This document shows, one piece after another, positions 23,701 to 35,027 of a DNA stretch of 64,000 nucleotides. Source of the DNA: Sesamum alatum (Eukaryota > Streptophyta > Magnoliopsida > Lamiales > Pedaliaceae). Every line of letters begins with the position of its first letter. Position 1 is the stretch's first letter. Both the position numbers and the translations under genes were made by a program. The notes under the pieces were generated by a model. The model ran no database searches. It saw only the letters and a program-made list of their open reading frames with translations, and was not told the origin of the DNA. The stretch spans positions 12,041,193 through 12,105,192 of the forward strand of contig JACGWO010000010.1 of the NCBI GenBank assembly GCA_034509735.1, read 5' to 3'.

Positions 23701-24955
23701 ATCCGTCCGTTACCATGGGTGGCCATCTAGCAACGGTCCATGGCACTAGAGACTAGGTGAAATATTCGGGGATGAACATTTAGATTCTAACAGTACACTT
23801 GTCCTTCTGTCTTCGGTCTCATCACTTAGGGTCTAGGGCACGGAAGATGCAGGTACCCATTTTGGACCTAAGTGTCGGTCTGTCCTCACTAAACGCCGCA
23901 AGGGAAACCTTTTCCCTTCTGTTCAGTCACTGTGGCCACAGATTTCAGGGACAAGACACAGAGCATATATGAGACTCAACTGTCAACACCTTTTGACAGG
24001 AGACAGATCCTTTCTTGGAAACTACTGTCACTTTGTACACCCAAGCTGCACTAGACATGGCTTATGACTACTCAAGAGTATTTTGGCAATCTCTCACCAT
24101 ATCTAAGATACAGACCTGATGTACAGGTAAACTCAGCAGTTCCTCAAGTCAAAGGACTTGGCCTGTACCGTTGGAACCGGGAATACACGTCATACCTTGC
24201 TGACCATACTCAAGGTCCTCCGTAAGACGGTTCCCGTGAGTCACCTTAGTCAGCTGCTTCCTAGCATGCTGACCCACTAACACTGCTTAGACGACCTTCG
24301 TCACCCGTCGATGAAATACGACAGCAGATGCTTAGTGCAAGTCTCAAAGGGAATCTCGGTACCCATTTTCGGGATTCCTTGACTTGGAGATTTCCGGACT
24401 GATTCGGTAAGACTGATTTCATGGACCTACCTCCAAGCGTAGTCCCAGTCCCCGAAATCGTTTCTCAGTCCGTAGGCTTTGTTTGCGTAGTGAACAGAAA
24501 TGTAAATGCAGATAAGTGAACGTAAACAAAGTATTGCCATATGAATTTTCACTTCTTCATTCATAAATATTTTATCAAATACCAAAGAATTGTCTAGACA
24601 TAGGTTACATATTCCTGCCAAAATTGGCTTACATGGTCACCTATTCTAACATGGATCACCTTTGGAGAGTTCATACATTTGAACTTGATGGACATTCCGA
24701 AGAAGGAACAAAGCAAGCTTCCGCGTACACGTGAAAACTACAAAGGTAATGGTTAATTATGCTTTCATAGCTTTCTATTTCATCTATGCCCTATGTACAA
24801 TATGTGCTTTAATGTTGATACATCCTACATTGAAACTCCCAGTTGAGCACCCAAGGGTACACCCCTTGGGATTACGTTTATTGATGCATTTAAATTTACG
24901 TATAGTTTGCTTTCTCGCTTCCGCTCGCGCTCCTGGGGGATCCGCTTGTCCTTCA
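20786..24955 (+). mobile_element. Copia solo LTR in E0 leader (itself interrupted)
   Basis: Starts TGTTAGAACATGTGACC, ends ...GATCCGCTTGTCCTTCA, flanked by perfect TTTAC duplications (20781-20785, 24956-24960). Its own length is about 2.17 kb once the inner LTR and its duplication are removed. A solo LTR with intact duplication is the expected remnant of LTR-LTR recombination. The 109-codon frame at 21399-21728 is LTR sequence, not a gene. Confidence 0.85.
22652..24651 (-). mobile_element. Inner copia solo LTR, reverse orientation
   Basis: Reads TGAAAG...CTATTCTAACA on the + strand, the reverse complement of the E1-type LTR TGTTAGAATAGG...CTTTCA. It is 2,000 bp with perfect TGGAT duplications at 22647-22651 and 24652-24656. 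Contains the reverse complement of the TTGAC cluster (about 23,287-23,342). Same subfamily as E1 but clearly older. Confidence 0.88.
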
Positions 24956-25002
24956 TTTACTTTTGCTGATTGCTTGCTTTTATTTTAAATATAGATTTAA
25001 AC

Positions 25003-27660
25003 ATGTCTAATAATCCATTATCTTGCATACTTTAGACAAATAAATTTAATGGAACAAACTATAACGACTGGTTGTGCAAACTGAGGATAGTCCTCGATTA
25101 TGAGAACCAATCCAATATCATGGACAAGCCATTTCCTCAGACTTTGCTGAAAGAATCCACGCCAGAAGAACGTGAGACGTTCAAAACTTGGCAACAGAAT
25201 AACCGAAAAGTCCATAGCGTCATACTTGCATCAATGACTAATGAGATGTAGAAACAGTATGAGAGGTTAGACGATGTTCCTTCCATAATGGCTCACCTGA
25301 AGGAATGCTATTGTGACACCCCCTCTCTACTTACCTTCAAATCTTATATGAAATCTCATTTGATCCAATAAGTTAAACCACATTTTACTCGATATATTAA
25401 GTAGACATTACGGAATGACATGCGTCATCGAAATATTGTCTTACCGCTCGATCCTAGAATTTACAAACATAAGAAAAGGAGAAAGGTGCAATTTCTAGTT
25501 ATTACAAAACTTAAAATACAAAATCCACTAAATATCTATGCAATTGTGCAACTAGGGCTCCCAACTCAAGATATCACTGCTGACCCACCTAATAATACTG
25601 ATAATCGCCTTATGATTCACCCTTTGGCTAGTCACTGTGACTCATATCCTGAAAAATGTAGGACAAGAAATGAGTTGTCTACTCAATAAGTATATCTAAT
25701 TAGCCTATATATATTTATAGACGCATAAGCGGTAAGATAAATGCAGTGAAATTAACCAACCAATGTTTGTTATGCAATTACCACAAAATCACGAAGTAAC
25801 AAGTATCGATATCATACAAAATAGACACCGGAATCATGCCTCAACAACAACATAATACACATATCATTATAGTTTATTATCTTGGGGCCCTGCTTATCCT
25901 AGCAGAGTATATTCAATGGCTTTGCCGACTCTCATCACCTCAATCAATATCATATAATCGCAGGCACTGGATACCCATCATATGTGTATTCCCACACTGG
26001 CCAAGTGTGTAGCAATATCAACACAGGACATCACACCGAACATAGCACCCCCACACCATCCCAGTGTGGGGCCATCAGCACAGGATATTCCCCGCTACCT
26101 GGAATACCCTGGTACCCTTCGCCCCATGGTACCTGGCTGTATATTTTTTTTTTTCATATCACATGTCACATCATCATGATAGCACATAGCTCATAATCGA
26201 CCACATCATCATAAGCCATTAAATATGCTTCAGGTTGGGTAAGCCATCTCTTTATCTCAATTCACAATATTTTCATCAATAATCTCATCATTCAATTTCA
26301 ATGCACAATAAAATAGCATGGCAACGTATGATCATTCATTAGAAAATATTATATTTCTAATATAATTTTCTAATATTTCTCAAGCATAATTTTCTAATAT
26401 TTCTATTAATTTCTGTTAATTCTTCACTACTTTAATAATTATTTAAACACTAGTACATACAATTACGTATTTGGTTAATAAACCCGATTAAATTGAGTAA
26501 ATCAACTATAAGAATGATTAAATCTAAAAAATCAAAGTAATTTTATTTACCAACTATAACATTTTTAAAGCAAATGGAATATTTAATTAATCACTAATTT
26601 ACACAAATAATTAAACTCATAAAATTTTTCAGTTAAATATTAAATCGAACAATAAAAATTACATTTATAAAAGCACTAACAAAATAATATAATTATATAA
26701 ATTAATAATAATTTAAATAATCATTGACTTACCTGTTTGGCGAAGAAAAGAAAGAAACAGAGATAAGTGAATTCATGGGTGTGTGTATTAAGCAAATTGG
26801 TGGGTGTGTGTTTTAGAGTGTTATCAATACAATTATAGTAAAAATTGAGGTGGTGGATGGTTGGCAAACACATTACCTTCCCGTCTATCAATGGTTCATT
26901 TTCCTATTTTTTATATACTTTTATATGAATTACAATTTAATCCTCTACTTTTATATATATACAATTTGACCCAAAATATTTTATGAAACTTCAATTTAGT
27001 CCCTTCAAGTTTTAATATACTCAAATTTGAACCTATAATTTACTTGTACTTAAATTTAGATTTTTTGAATAATTTTCAATTAGTTCCTCAATTACATTAC
27101 AACTATGCAGTCCCGGACCGACATACTAGGTTTGTCGCCATAAAGGTGTTCTTTGGAACAAAGATGACTGAGGAATCCTCTGTACATGAGCATGGGGTCA
27201 AGATGCTTACCTTAGTGGAAAAGTTCAAAGACCTCAAAGCGGAGCTCGATGTCGAGACGTACATTGATGTGACCCTTCAGTCACTCCCACCCTCATTCGA
27301 CCAATTTATTATTGACAACAACATGAACGCACTTGATAAGGGCATACATGAGTTAATTAGTATGTTAGTCCAATATGAGGCAATGACTAAGAAGTCAATG
27401 CTGTCGGTATTGGTTGGAGAAGCTTCAAATTTCAAAGCAGAAGGCAAGGGTGCCGGACGTTGAAAAAGGAAGAAGGGAAAAAGAAAGGCCATTGCAACCG
27501 CTGCAAACGCTAAGAGCGTTCCGTTGCCAAAGTGGGGAAAGGCAAGGGAAAGAGAAAGGGTGGCTCGAACCAACAGTCGAGAGCAAATGACATATGCGTT
27601 CATTTCTGTGAGCAAGAGCATTGGAAGAGGGATTGCCCTAAATTCCTTTCCGAGCAAGGT
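25003..27660 (+). pseudogene. gag: E0 gag (capsid and zinc knuckle), interrupted
   Basis: The ATG at 25003 opens MSNNPLSCIL, then a stop, then TNKFNGTNYNDW, the start of the copia Gag domain (UBN2-like) that forms virus-like particles. The frame is cut at 25311 by the gypsy-type solo LTR and resumes at 27107 with VPDRHTRF...HEHGVKMLTL. The Lys/Gly-rich linker (27430-27560) leads to a zinc knuckle at about 27,595-27,640 in which the second Cys is replaced by Phe (CVHF instead of CxxC). Other stops include one at about 25,249 (ATGTAG). Dead copy. Confidence 0.75.
25312..27101. mobile_element. Gypsy-type solo LTR in E0 gag
   Basis: A 1,790-bp segment starting TGTGACACCCC and ending ...CAATTACATTACA, flanked by GCTAT (25307-25311) and ACTAT (27102-27106), a 5-bp duplication with one changed base. 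TG...CA ends and no inverted-repeat structure fit an LTR. It shares no sequence with the copia LTRs around it. CACACTGG/CCAGTGTGG and GGTACC-rich blocks (25,995-26,130) recall plant Ty3/gypsy LTRs; that assignment, and the transcriptional strand, are uncertain. Confidence 0.6.
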
Positions 27661-28850
27661 ATGTTCATGGTTGAGGTTAATATAGTCACCAACTCTACTT
27701 CTTGAGTATTAGATACCGGTTGTGGAGCTCACATTTGCAATAACTTGCAGGTGCTGATAAGAAGCAGAAACTAAGTAAAGGCAAAGTAATCCTAAGGTTT
27801 GGCGATGGCAAGGCCGTTGCTGCTGAAACAGTAGGAGACAATAGTTTAGTAGTTAGTGATCATGTTAGGATAGAGTTAAAGGATTGTTATTTTGTATGTA
27901 GCATGATAGAAAAAATATCATTTCCATTCCGTAGTTAGACAATAGTGGTTTTGAATTTTTGATCAATAAAAATTGCTTTTATTTTATGAAGGATAGATTT
28001 ACTCATCTGCTAGACACACTTAACAATGGACTTTATATTCTCCAAAAGTATAAATTAATCATGACTGCTCAACACAAACTCAAATTAGATAATCATGAGA
28101 ATGCAAAATTGTGGCTTGCAAGCCTAGGTCACATCTCTCAAGAAAGGATCAGAAGATTGGTAGACTCAAAGAACCTAGAGGTGGGCAACTTGAGTGATCT
28201 ACCAAGTTGTGAATCCTGCCTGAAAGGGAAAACGACCAAAAGATCCTTTGTTGGACAAAGTAGGCTTGTCGTAGGTCTATTGGACTTGGTCCATACCGAT
28301 TTGTGCAGACTACTAAGTACTCAAGCTAGAGGTGGTTTCTCTTACTTCATAACCTTCACCGATGATCACTCAAGGTATGGTTATGTTTACCTAATGAGGT
28401 ACAAGTCTGAAGCTCTTATGAAGTTTAAAGACTTTAGACTTGAAGTTGAGAACCAAACTAGCCGCAAAGTTAAAATCCTATTGTTAGAGGTGGAGAGTAC
28501 TTAAGTGGTGAATTTCTCAATTATGTGAAAGAGATTGGTATAGTCTCTAAATGGACACCTCCCAGGACACTGCAACTGAATGGAGTCTCTAAAAGGAGGA
28601 ATCGAACCTTGTTAGACATGATCCAATCCATGTTGAGTTTTACCGAACTGCCCTCGTCGTTTTGGGGATACGCACTTGAAACAACGGCCAAGTTTTTAAA
28701 CATGGCACCGTCTAGTGTTGTGACCCAGACACCATATGAGATATGGCATGGCAAGTCTGCATCCTACAAATACTTGAGAGTGTGGGTTAGCCCTGCATAT
28801 GATAAGAGGTTAGTGGGAGACAAGTTAGAATCAAGATCTAGTTTGTACAG
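27661..28850 (+). pseudogene. pol: E0 protease and integrase N-terminal half, broken
   Basis: The protease motif VLDTGCGAHIC is at about 27,708-27,740, but the Trp before it is a stop codon (TCTTGAGTA). The pre-integrase zinc region, open at 27959-28504, keeps H-x4-H (SLGHIS with the first His changed to Ser) and CESC. It is followed by HTDLC and TDDHSRYGYVY, the first two acidic positions of the DDE integrase. The third block (NGVSKRRNRTLLD, open frame 28525-28866) has Lys where the catalytic Glu belongs. The reading is cut at 28850 by the next solo LTR. Confidence 0.75.
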
Positions 28851-28855
28851 GTTAT

Positions 28856-31800
28856 TGTTAGAATAGGTGACCGTGAAGCCAATCCTGTTAGGCTTATGTA
28901 ACATATTTATGACAATTTGGTGTTTAAATAAATTTTATGAATACAAGTGATATTCATATTTGGCGTTTATTCTTTGTTTGTGGTTACTTCACTGCCTCAT
29001 ATTACAAACTGTTCAATGCACAAAGAAAACCCACAGATCGAAATCATAATTCAAGAAACTGGACTGCGCATAGGATGGCAGGTCATGAAATCAGTTTCTG
29101 TAGATCAGTCTGATATACTCTAAGCCAAAGGACCTCGAGATAGGGTATCGAGAGTCCATTTGAGACTTGCACTAAGCGATTGCAGTCGCGTTTCATCGAC
29201 AAGTGACGAAGGTCATCCATGCAATGTTAGTGGATTAGCCAGCTTGGTGCCGGCTGACTGAGGTGACTCATGGGAATTGTCATATGAAAAATCTTGAGTG
29301 GGTTGGTTGGTATGACTCGAATTTTCGGTTCCGATAGTACGAGTTCTGGTCCTCGGACTTGAGGGACTATTGTAGTCACATACACGCCGTGGCTGTATCT
29401 TAGATTTGGCAAGAGGCTACCAAGTCAAGAGACTAGGCTGCCATAAGCCCTACCTAGTGCAGTCAAGGTATGTAGTGTGAACAGTAGGTCTAGGCCTGTC
29501 ACCCAAAGGAGGCCCAATTGAAAAAGTCCTACCCAGGCCCTACCCAATTCATTGAACCTAACCTAAGGCCCATGGGTCTGAAGACCCGATTAGACCCAAT
29601 TTTTCGGGTCGGGTCCGACCCAGTTTTTTTTTTTTTTTCCTTTTTTTAAATCTCTCTCACTAAAATAAACACAGGCTGCACAACAAACTCCTTAAACTTA
29701 CCTCCTGATTTGCTCACTCTCCCTCTCTAAAATAACTACAGAAACAGATTGCATATAATACAAGAACAAGAACTCAAACCAATTTTTATTAATTCTATTG
29801 TGTATCCCACAAAATATTTGCATTATACAAACCTATAATTATTTTTTGGCTAAAATAAGCTAAAATTCATATGCAAAGAAAATCTAGAAAAGCTAAATAA
29901 AATCTTGATTTTGGTATATTTAAGAAGAGCGCATTGCTATGATATTCAACTCATCAAGCTAAATAAGAATGAATAAAATTTGAAAATCGTCCATTTTCCA
30001 AGAACTTTTACAACTTCCCAAGTCACAATAGTTATAGAGAAACCATTCTCTGAAAAAAAGAAAAAAAAGATGCAAAAAATTTCTCAAAATAAAAATTTCT
30101 TGAGAAAGCCGTTTTACCTACTTGATATCTACCATCTATTACAGCAAAAATCTTAGATTTTTCTTCAAACTACAAACACTTTAACGTAATGGAGATCGAG
30201 AGAGTTAGGGAAAGATTGGGTCTGGGTAAGAAACGGGTAAGAACAGGTTTAATTTTATTGTGTATCCCACAAAATATATGAATTATACAAACCCATAATT
30301 ATTTTCTGGCTAAAATAAGCTAAAATTCATATGCAAAGAAAATCTAGAAAAGGTAAATAAAATCTTGATTTTGGTGTATTTAAGATGAGTGTATTGCTAT
30401 GATAAACAACTCATCAAGCTATATAAAAATGAATAAAATTTGAAAATCGTCCATTTTCCAAGAACTTTTACAACATCCCAAGTCACAATAGTTACTGAGA
30501 AACCATTCTCTCTCTAAAAAAAAAAAAGATGCAAAATTTTCTCAAAATAAAAATTTCTGGAGAAAGCCCTTTTACGTACTTGATATCTTCCATCTGTTAC
30601 AGCAAAAATCATGATTTTTCTTCAAACTACAAACACTTTAACGTAATGGAGATCGAGAGATTTAGGGAAGATTGGGTCTGGGTAAGAAATGGGTAAGAAC
30701 AGGTTTATTATCCAACCCAGACCCAATCATTTTAACATAATGGGTCTGGTCCTGGGTCTGGTAGTACGGGCCTAGGCCTGGTTCTGGGCCTGTTAGAATG
30801 GGTCTGGATCTGGGTAATCTTGGCCCATTGACAGTCCTAATTATTATAGAATCCATCTCCTATCAACGGGATTGACGGTAATGTCTCACTTACACTCTGA
30901 AACTAGTCCTCTTGTAAATCTGTGGCCACACTAACTGAACAGTGGGATAAGATCCCTATAACGTTTGGTATGGATGAGCCAAGGTTGTAGTCGAGAATGG
31001 GGACCAACACCGATTGTCCATACCTTAGACTATAGCTGTGAGATGGAATACGGAAGGACAAACGTACTAAAGAGCCTAAACATTCATGCCATGAATATTA
31101 ACCTAATCTCTAGTGCCATGGACCGTTGCTAGACGGCAAACCATGGTGACGGACAATTTTCCAGTATATGATGACTGAAAATTCGGCCAAGTCTAGTTGA
31201 GGGTAAGCCTAAAGAATCACACACAATTAATCGGTAGCGGAAGAATTAATTTGGAATTAATTCCGGGAGGTAGAACAATTTAGTTAGATTAAATTGGTTC
31301 ACTTTTCTTGGATTGTTAATTCTTTAATTGGATTATTTTATATTAGATTTAAAATATTCCATCTAAGAGATGGACAGACGATATTGAATGGAGAGATCAA
31401 TGGCCAAGATCAAGTTTGACTGGGTCTTTTCCTAAGTTGACTAGGTCAAAATCCTAGTCAACCTAGGGTTCTCTATGAGAGTTTGAAGAGGACTAGGAGA
31501 AGTCCTCTTCTATAAATACTCATAGAAACACACACCTCAAGGTGATGAATCTCTAGCACACACACACACACACGCACACACTCGGCCATCACCTCTCCCT
31601 CTCTCACTCGGCTGGCCCCTTCCCCTTCTCCTCTCCAAGAATTGTTCTAGTTCCTTGTTTTGATATAAGAGAGCTATAGGCAAATCGATCACGTTAATTA
31701 ATAACGCTAGGTCGATTTGTCCTCCTATATAATTCCTCTTGGTTTCTTGCTAGCACGGGGGATTGGGTGGACAATTTAGAGGGTTCTTATTTTGGAATCT

Positions 31801-32071
31801 TGGTGGCAAAACGTGGAATAACGCACGTAGCAGTTTCAAGAAAACGATAACGGATAGGTCTCACGCTCCCTTTTCGTTTCAACCCTATGGCCACCATGAT
31901 ATTGCATGTTTTACTTTGATCATGAGATACACCAAACACCCGGGAGGTTCAAGAGAACACCCCTTAAATGTGTATTTACTTTTCGTTTAAGCATGTTTTA
32001 TTTTTTATGTTTTATATTTATCACGCTTTCGCATTCGCGCTCCCTCCCGGGACGATCCATGCACACTTTCA
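28856..32071 (+). mobile_element. Copia solo LTR in E0 pol, containing a hAT-like element
   Basis: Starts TGTTAGAATAGGTGACCG, ends GATCCATGCACACTTTCA, with perfect GTTAT duplications (28851-28855, 32072-32076). Without the inner element it is about 1.87 kb. A TATA-like TATAAATA near 31,511 is preceded by TTGACTAGG/CCTAGTCAA repeats (31,418-31,470). A CA-rich microsatellite (31,556-31,580) lies downstream. It resembles the E0 3' LTR more than the E1 LTR. Confidence 0.85.
29491..30839. mobile_element. hAT-like non-autonomous element with internal 460-bp tandem repeat
   Basis: The ends TAGGCCTGTCA and, reversed, TAGGACTGTCA are imperfect terminal inverted repeats of the common plant TAGGGCTGTCAA type. 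Subterminal GGGTC/GACCC-rich sequence flanks an AT-rich interior. The interior holds two tandem copies of a 460-bp unit (about 29,785-30,240 and 30,245-30,705; landmark TGTATCCCAC at 29801 and 30261). Both copies end in AGATTGGGTCTGGGTAAG. No transposase is seen, and the flanking 8-mers do not match. Confidence 0.55.
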
Positions 32072-32076
32072 GTTAT

Positions 32077-33749
32077 GACTTTTGTGACCCCTCAGAATAA
32101 AAAGATATTTGTTTCGAGGAATGCAGTTTCTCGGGAAAAGGGTTTTCAAAGGATCCCAACTTGATGAACTGCTCCTTGAGGAATGAAGCGAGACACATCT
32201 GTCATCAGCGCCAGGAGTCACAGATACTTCGTTAAGAGGTTTTAAGTTAAGTGCCCAGCAGATTGAGCAACCTCGCAAGGCTTAGCATGTTGGACAGCCT
32301 CTTCAGGCCCAACATGTCAAACAACCTCCCGAGGAGCCAACTGCGGTACCACAACCACCAGCTCCTATCATGTTTGCGCCCCCAGTTTTCATTAATGTTC
32401 CATGCTAGGGTGCCACGTCCTCCCGAGAGGTATGGTTTCTAGGCATGACCGATCAATTGGATAATGATCCTAAGACATACTGGGACACGATGTCTGACAT
32501 CGACTCAGGAAAGTGGCTTGAGACCATGAAAGCCGAAATGGACTCCATGATTACAAACCAGTATGGACGCTTGTGGACCATCCCAAAGGTGTTAAACCCG
32601 TCGGGTGTAAATGGGTCTATAAGCGTAAACTTGGCGCTGATGGAGAAGTAACTACCTTCAAAGTTAGGCCAATGGCAAAAGGGTACACTCAACGACCCGT
32701 GGTCGACTTTGAGGATACCTATTCGCCAGTAGCGATGGCTAAGTCCATTCGGATTATGCTTGCCATAGTTGCATGGTATGACTATGAAATATGGCAGATG
32801 GACGCGAAAACGACATTCCTTAACGGATTCATTGAGGAAGAGATCTATTTAGATTAGTCGGAGGGATTCACCGTCGTTGGAGAGGAGCAGAAAGTTTTCC
32901 ATCTCCAAAAGTCCATCTATGGCCTCAAGCAAACTTCCCGCAGTTGAAACATTCATTTTGATGAAGTCATACATGGATACGATTTCATCAAGAAAGGGTG
33001 TGACCTTTGTGTGTAGAAGAAGGTCAGTGGGAGCTCAGTACTGTTCCTAGTGCCATATGTGGACGACATTCTACTCAGTGGTAATGACGTCAGAATGTTA
33101 GGTAACACAAAAGCATGGTTGTCCACTCAATTCTTCATGAAGGGTTGGGGTGAAGCTTCCTACATTCTAGGCATCCAGATCGTCAGGGACAAATCTAAGA
33201 GAATGTTAGGAATGACCCAAAACTCGTATGTTGAGAAAATCCTGAAAAGATTCAACATGGATAACTCCAAATGAGATTTCCTTCCCATGATATATGGGAT
33301 CAAGTTATCCAAGAAGCAGTCTCCTAAGACTGATGAGGAGCTTGAGAGGATGAAGGTCATTCCCTATGCTTCTACCGTAGGCATCATTCAATATGTCGTC
33401 CACTGCACTAGGCCCGACGTCGCCTACGCTTTGAGTGTAACTAGCAGATATCAGTCCTGTGCAGGCGAAGGACATTGGAATGCGGTCAAGAGTATCCTTA
33501 AGTACCTAAGAAGAACTAAGGACATATTGTTGGTCTATGGTTGGGAGAGTTGATACTGGAAGGTTTTAGCGACGCTAGCTCCCAGTCGGACGATGACAAT
33601 GCCAAGTCTCAATCGGCCCATGTATTCAGACTTAATGGTGGGGTGGTGGCTTGGCAGAGTTCCAAGCAAGATACCACAACCATTCCACCACTGAGGCTGA
33701 ATACATAGCAGCTCCAGAAGCTGCCAAGGAAGCGGTTTGGATGAGAAAC
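32077..33749 (+). pseudogene. pol: E0 integrase tail, reverse transcriptase and start of RNase H, broken
   Basis: Resumes in the linker (KIFVSRNAVS frame), then [13 protein letters not shown] (32,600) and WQMDAKTTFLNGF (32,790-32,830) of the copia RT. The active-site YVDD is intact at 33056-33067. LGIQIVRDKSKRMLG and CTRPDVAYALSVTSRYQSC follow. The RNase H start (SDASSQSDDDN, about 33,568) is degraded. At least four in-frame stops (for example 32,854 and 32,947) and frameshifts are visible. Interrupted at 33749 within VWMRN by a reverse solo LTR. Confidence 0.75.
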
Positions 33750-35027
33750 TGAAAGACTGTAGATCGTCCCGGAAATAGCGCGAATGCGGAAGCGCGGTAT
33801 AAAATTAAATACAAAAATTTAAACATGCTTTTAGTAGAATAAAAGAACACGTTCAAGGGGTGTACCCTTGAAGTTCCCGGACGTTCGGTGTATATCATGA
33901 ATTAAAAGCATAAAAGAAATCATGGAGGCCATAGGATTGAAAATAAAGAGAAACGAAAATTTAAACCGGAACCTACCGATTGTCGTTTTCGTCTTCTAAC
34001 CGGTACTCGCGTTGTTCCCCGATTTGCTCCAAGTCTCGTATGTGAGACTCTCCAAACAGTAACATGCAATCCACCCACGTATCTTGCACGTCGTGCTAGC
34101 GAACGAACAAGTATTTCTGGAGAGGATGAATTAATCACACGTTATTAATTAACGGTACTAATTCTCCTAAGTTCAATTTTTCAAGAACAAAAGAACAAGA
34201 ATTATTTTCTTGTGTGAGAGAGAGAGAGGGCGGACGAGTAGGGAGAGAGGAGAGAGCCGAGTGTGTGTGTGTTGGAATTTCATCACTTTTCAAATAGTGA
34301 GAGGCTAGGACTATATATAGAGGAGGAGTTTAATCCTCTTCAAACTCCAACTCTAGAAGACTATTTTGACTAGGATTTTGACCTAGTCAAAGTCCTAGTC
34401 AAAGTAGTATTTGAACTAGTCAAATTAATCCTAGCCATCCATCTCTCCCTTTCCATCTCAACCATTAATTTAATTTAATGAAATATTTAAAAACCTATCT
34501 AAATATTCCAAACGCCAAATAAATAAATATAATAAATATAAATATTTATTCTAGGCCCATTAAATTAATTTTCTAATAAATTTAATTTATTAGATTAATC
34601 CCTTTTTATCAAATAAAAGGAATTAATTCTCCAAGAAAATAAAAGGACCCGATTAAATCTAATTTAATCATTCCTTTTCTCTAATATTTAATTCTAAATT
34701 AAATAGTTAGTGTGTGTGGATTGTGTGTGACTCTTTAGGTTCACCTTTCAGCTAGACTTGGTCAGATTCCTAGAATCCGCCAGTTACCATGGGTGGCCAT
34801 CTAGCAACGGTCCATGGCACTAGAGACTAGGTGAATATTCGGGGACGAACATTTAGGCTCTAACAGTACACTCGTCTTTCTGTCTACGGTCTCACCACTT
34901 AGGGTCTAGGGCACGGAAAATGCAGGTAACCATTTTGAAACTAAGTGTCGGTCTGTCCTTACTAAACGCCGCAAGGGAAACCTTCCCTTCTGTTCAGTTA
35001 CTATGGCCACAGATTTTAGGGACAAAA

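Noticed and set aside
27277..27657. 126-codon minus-strand frame
   Set aside because: Antisense shadow of the E0 gag and linker.
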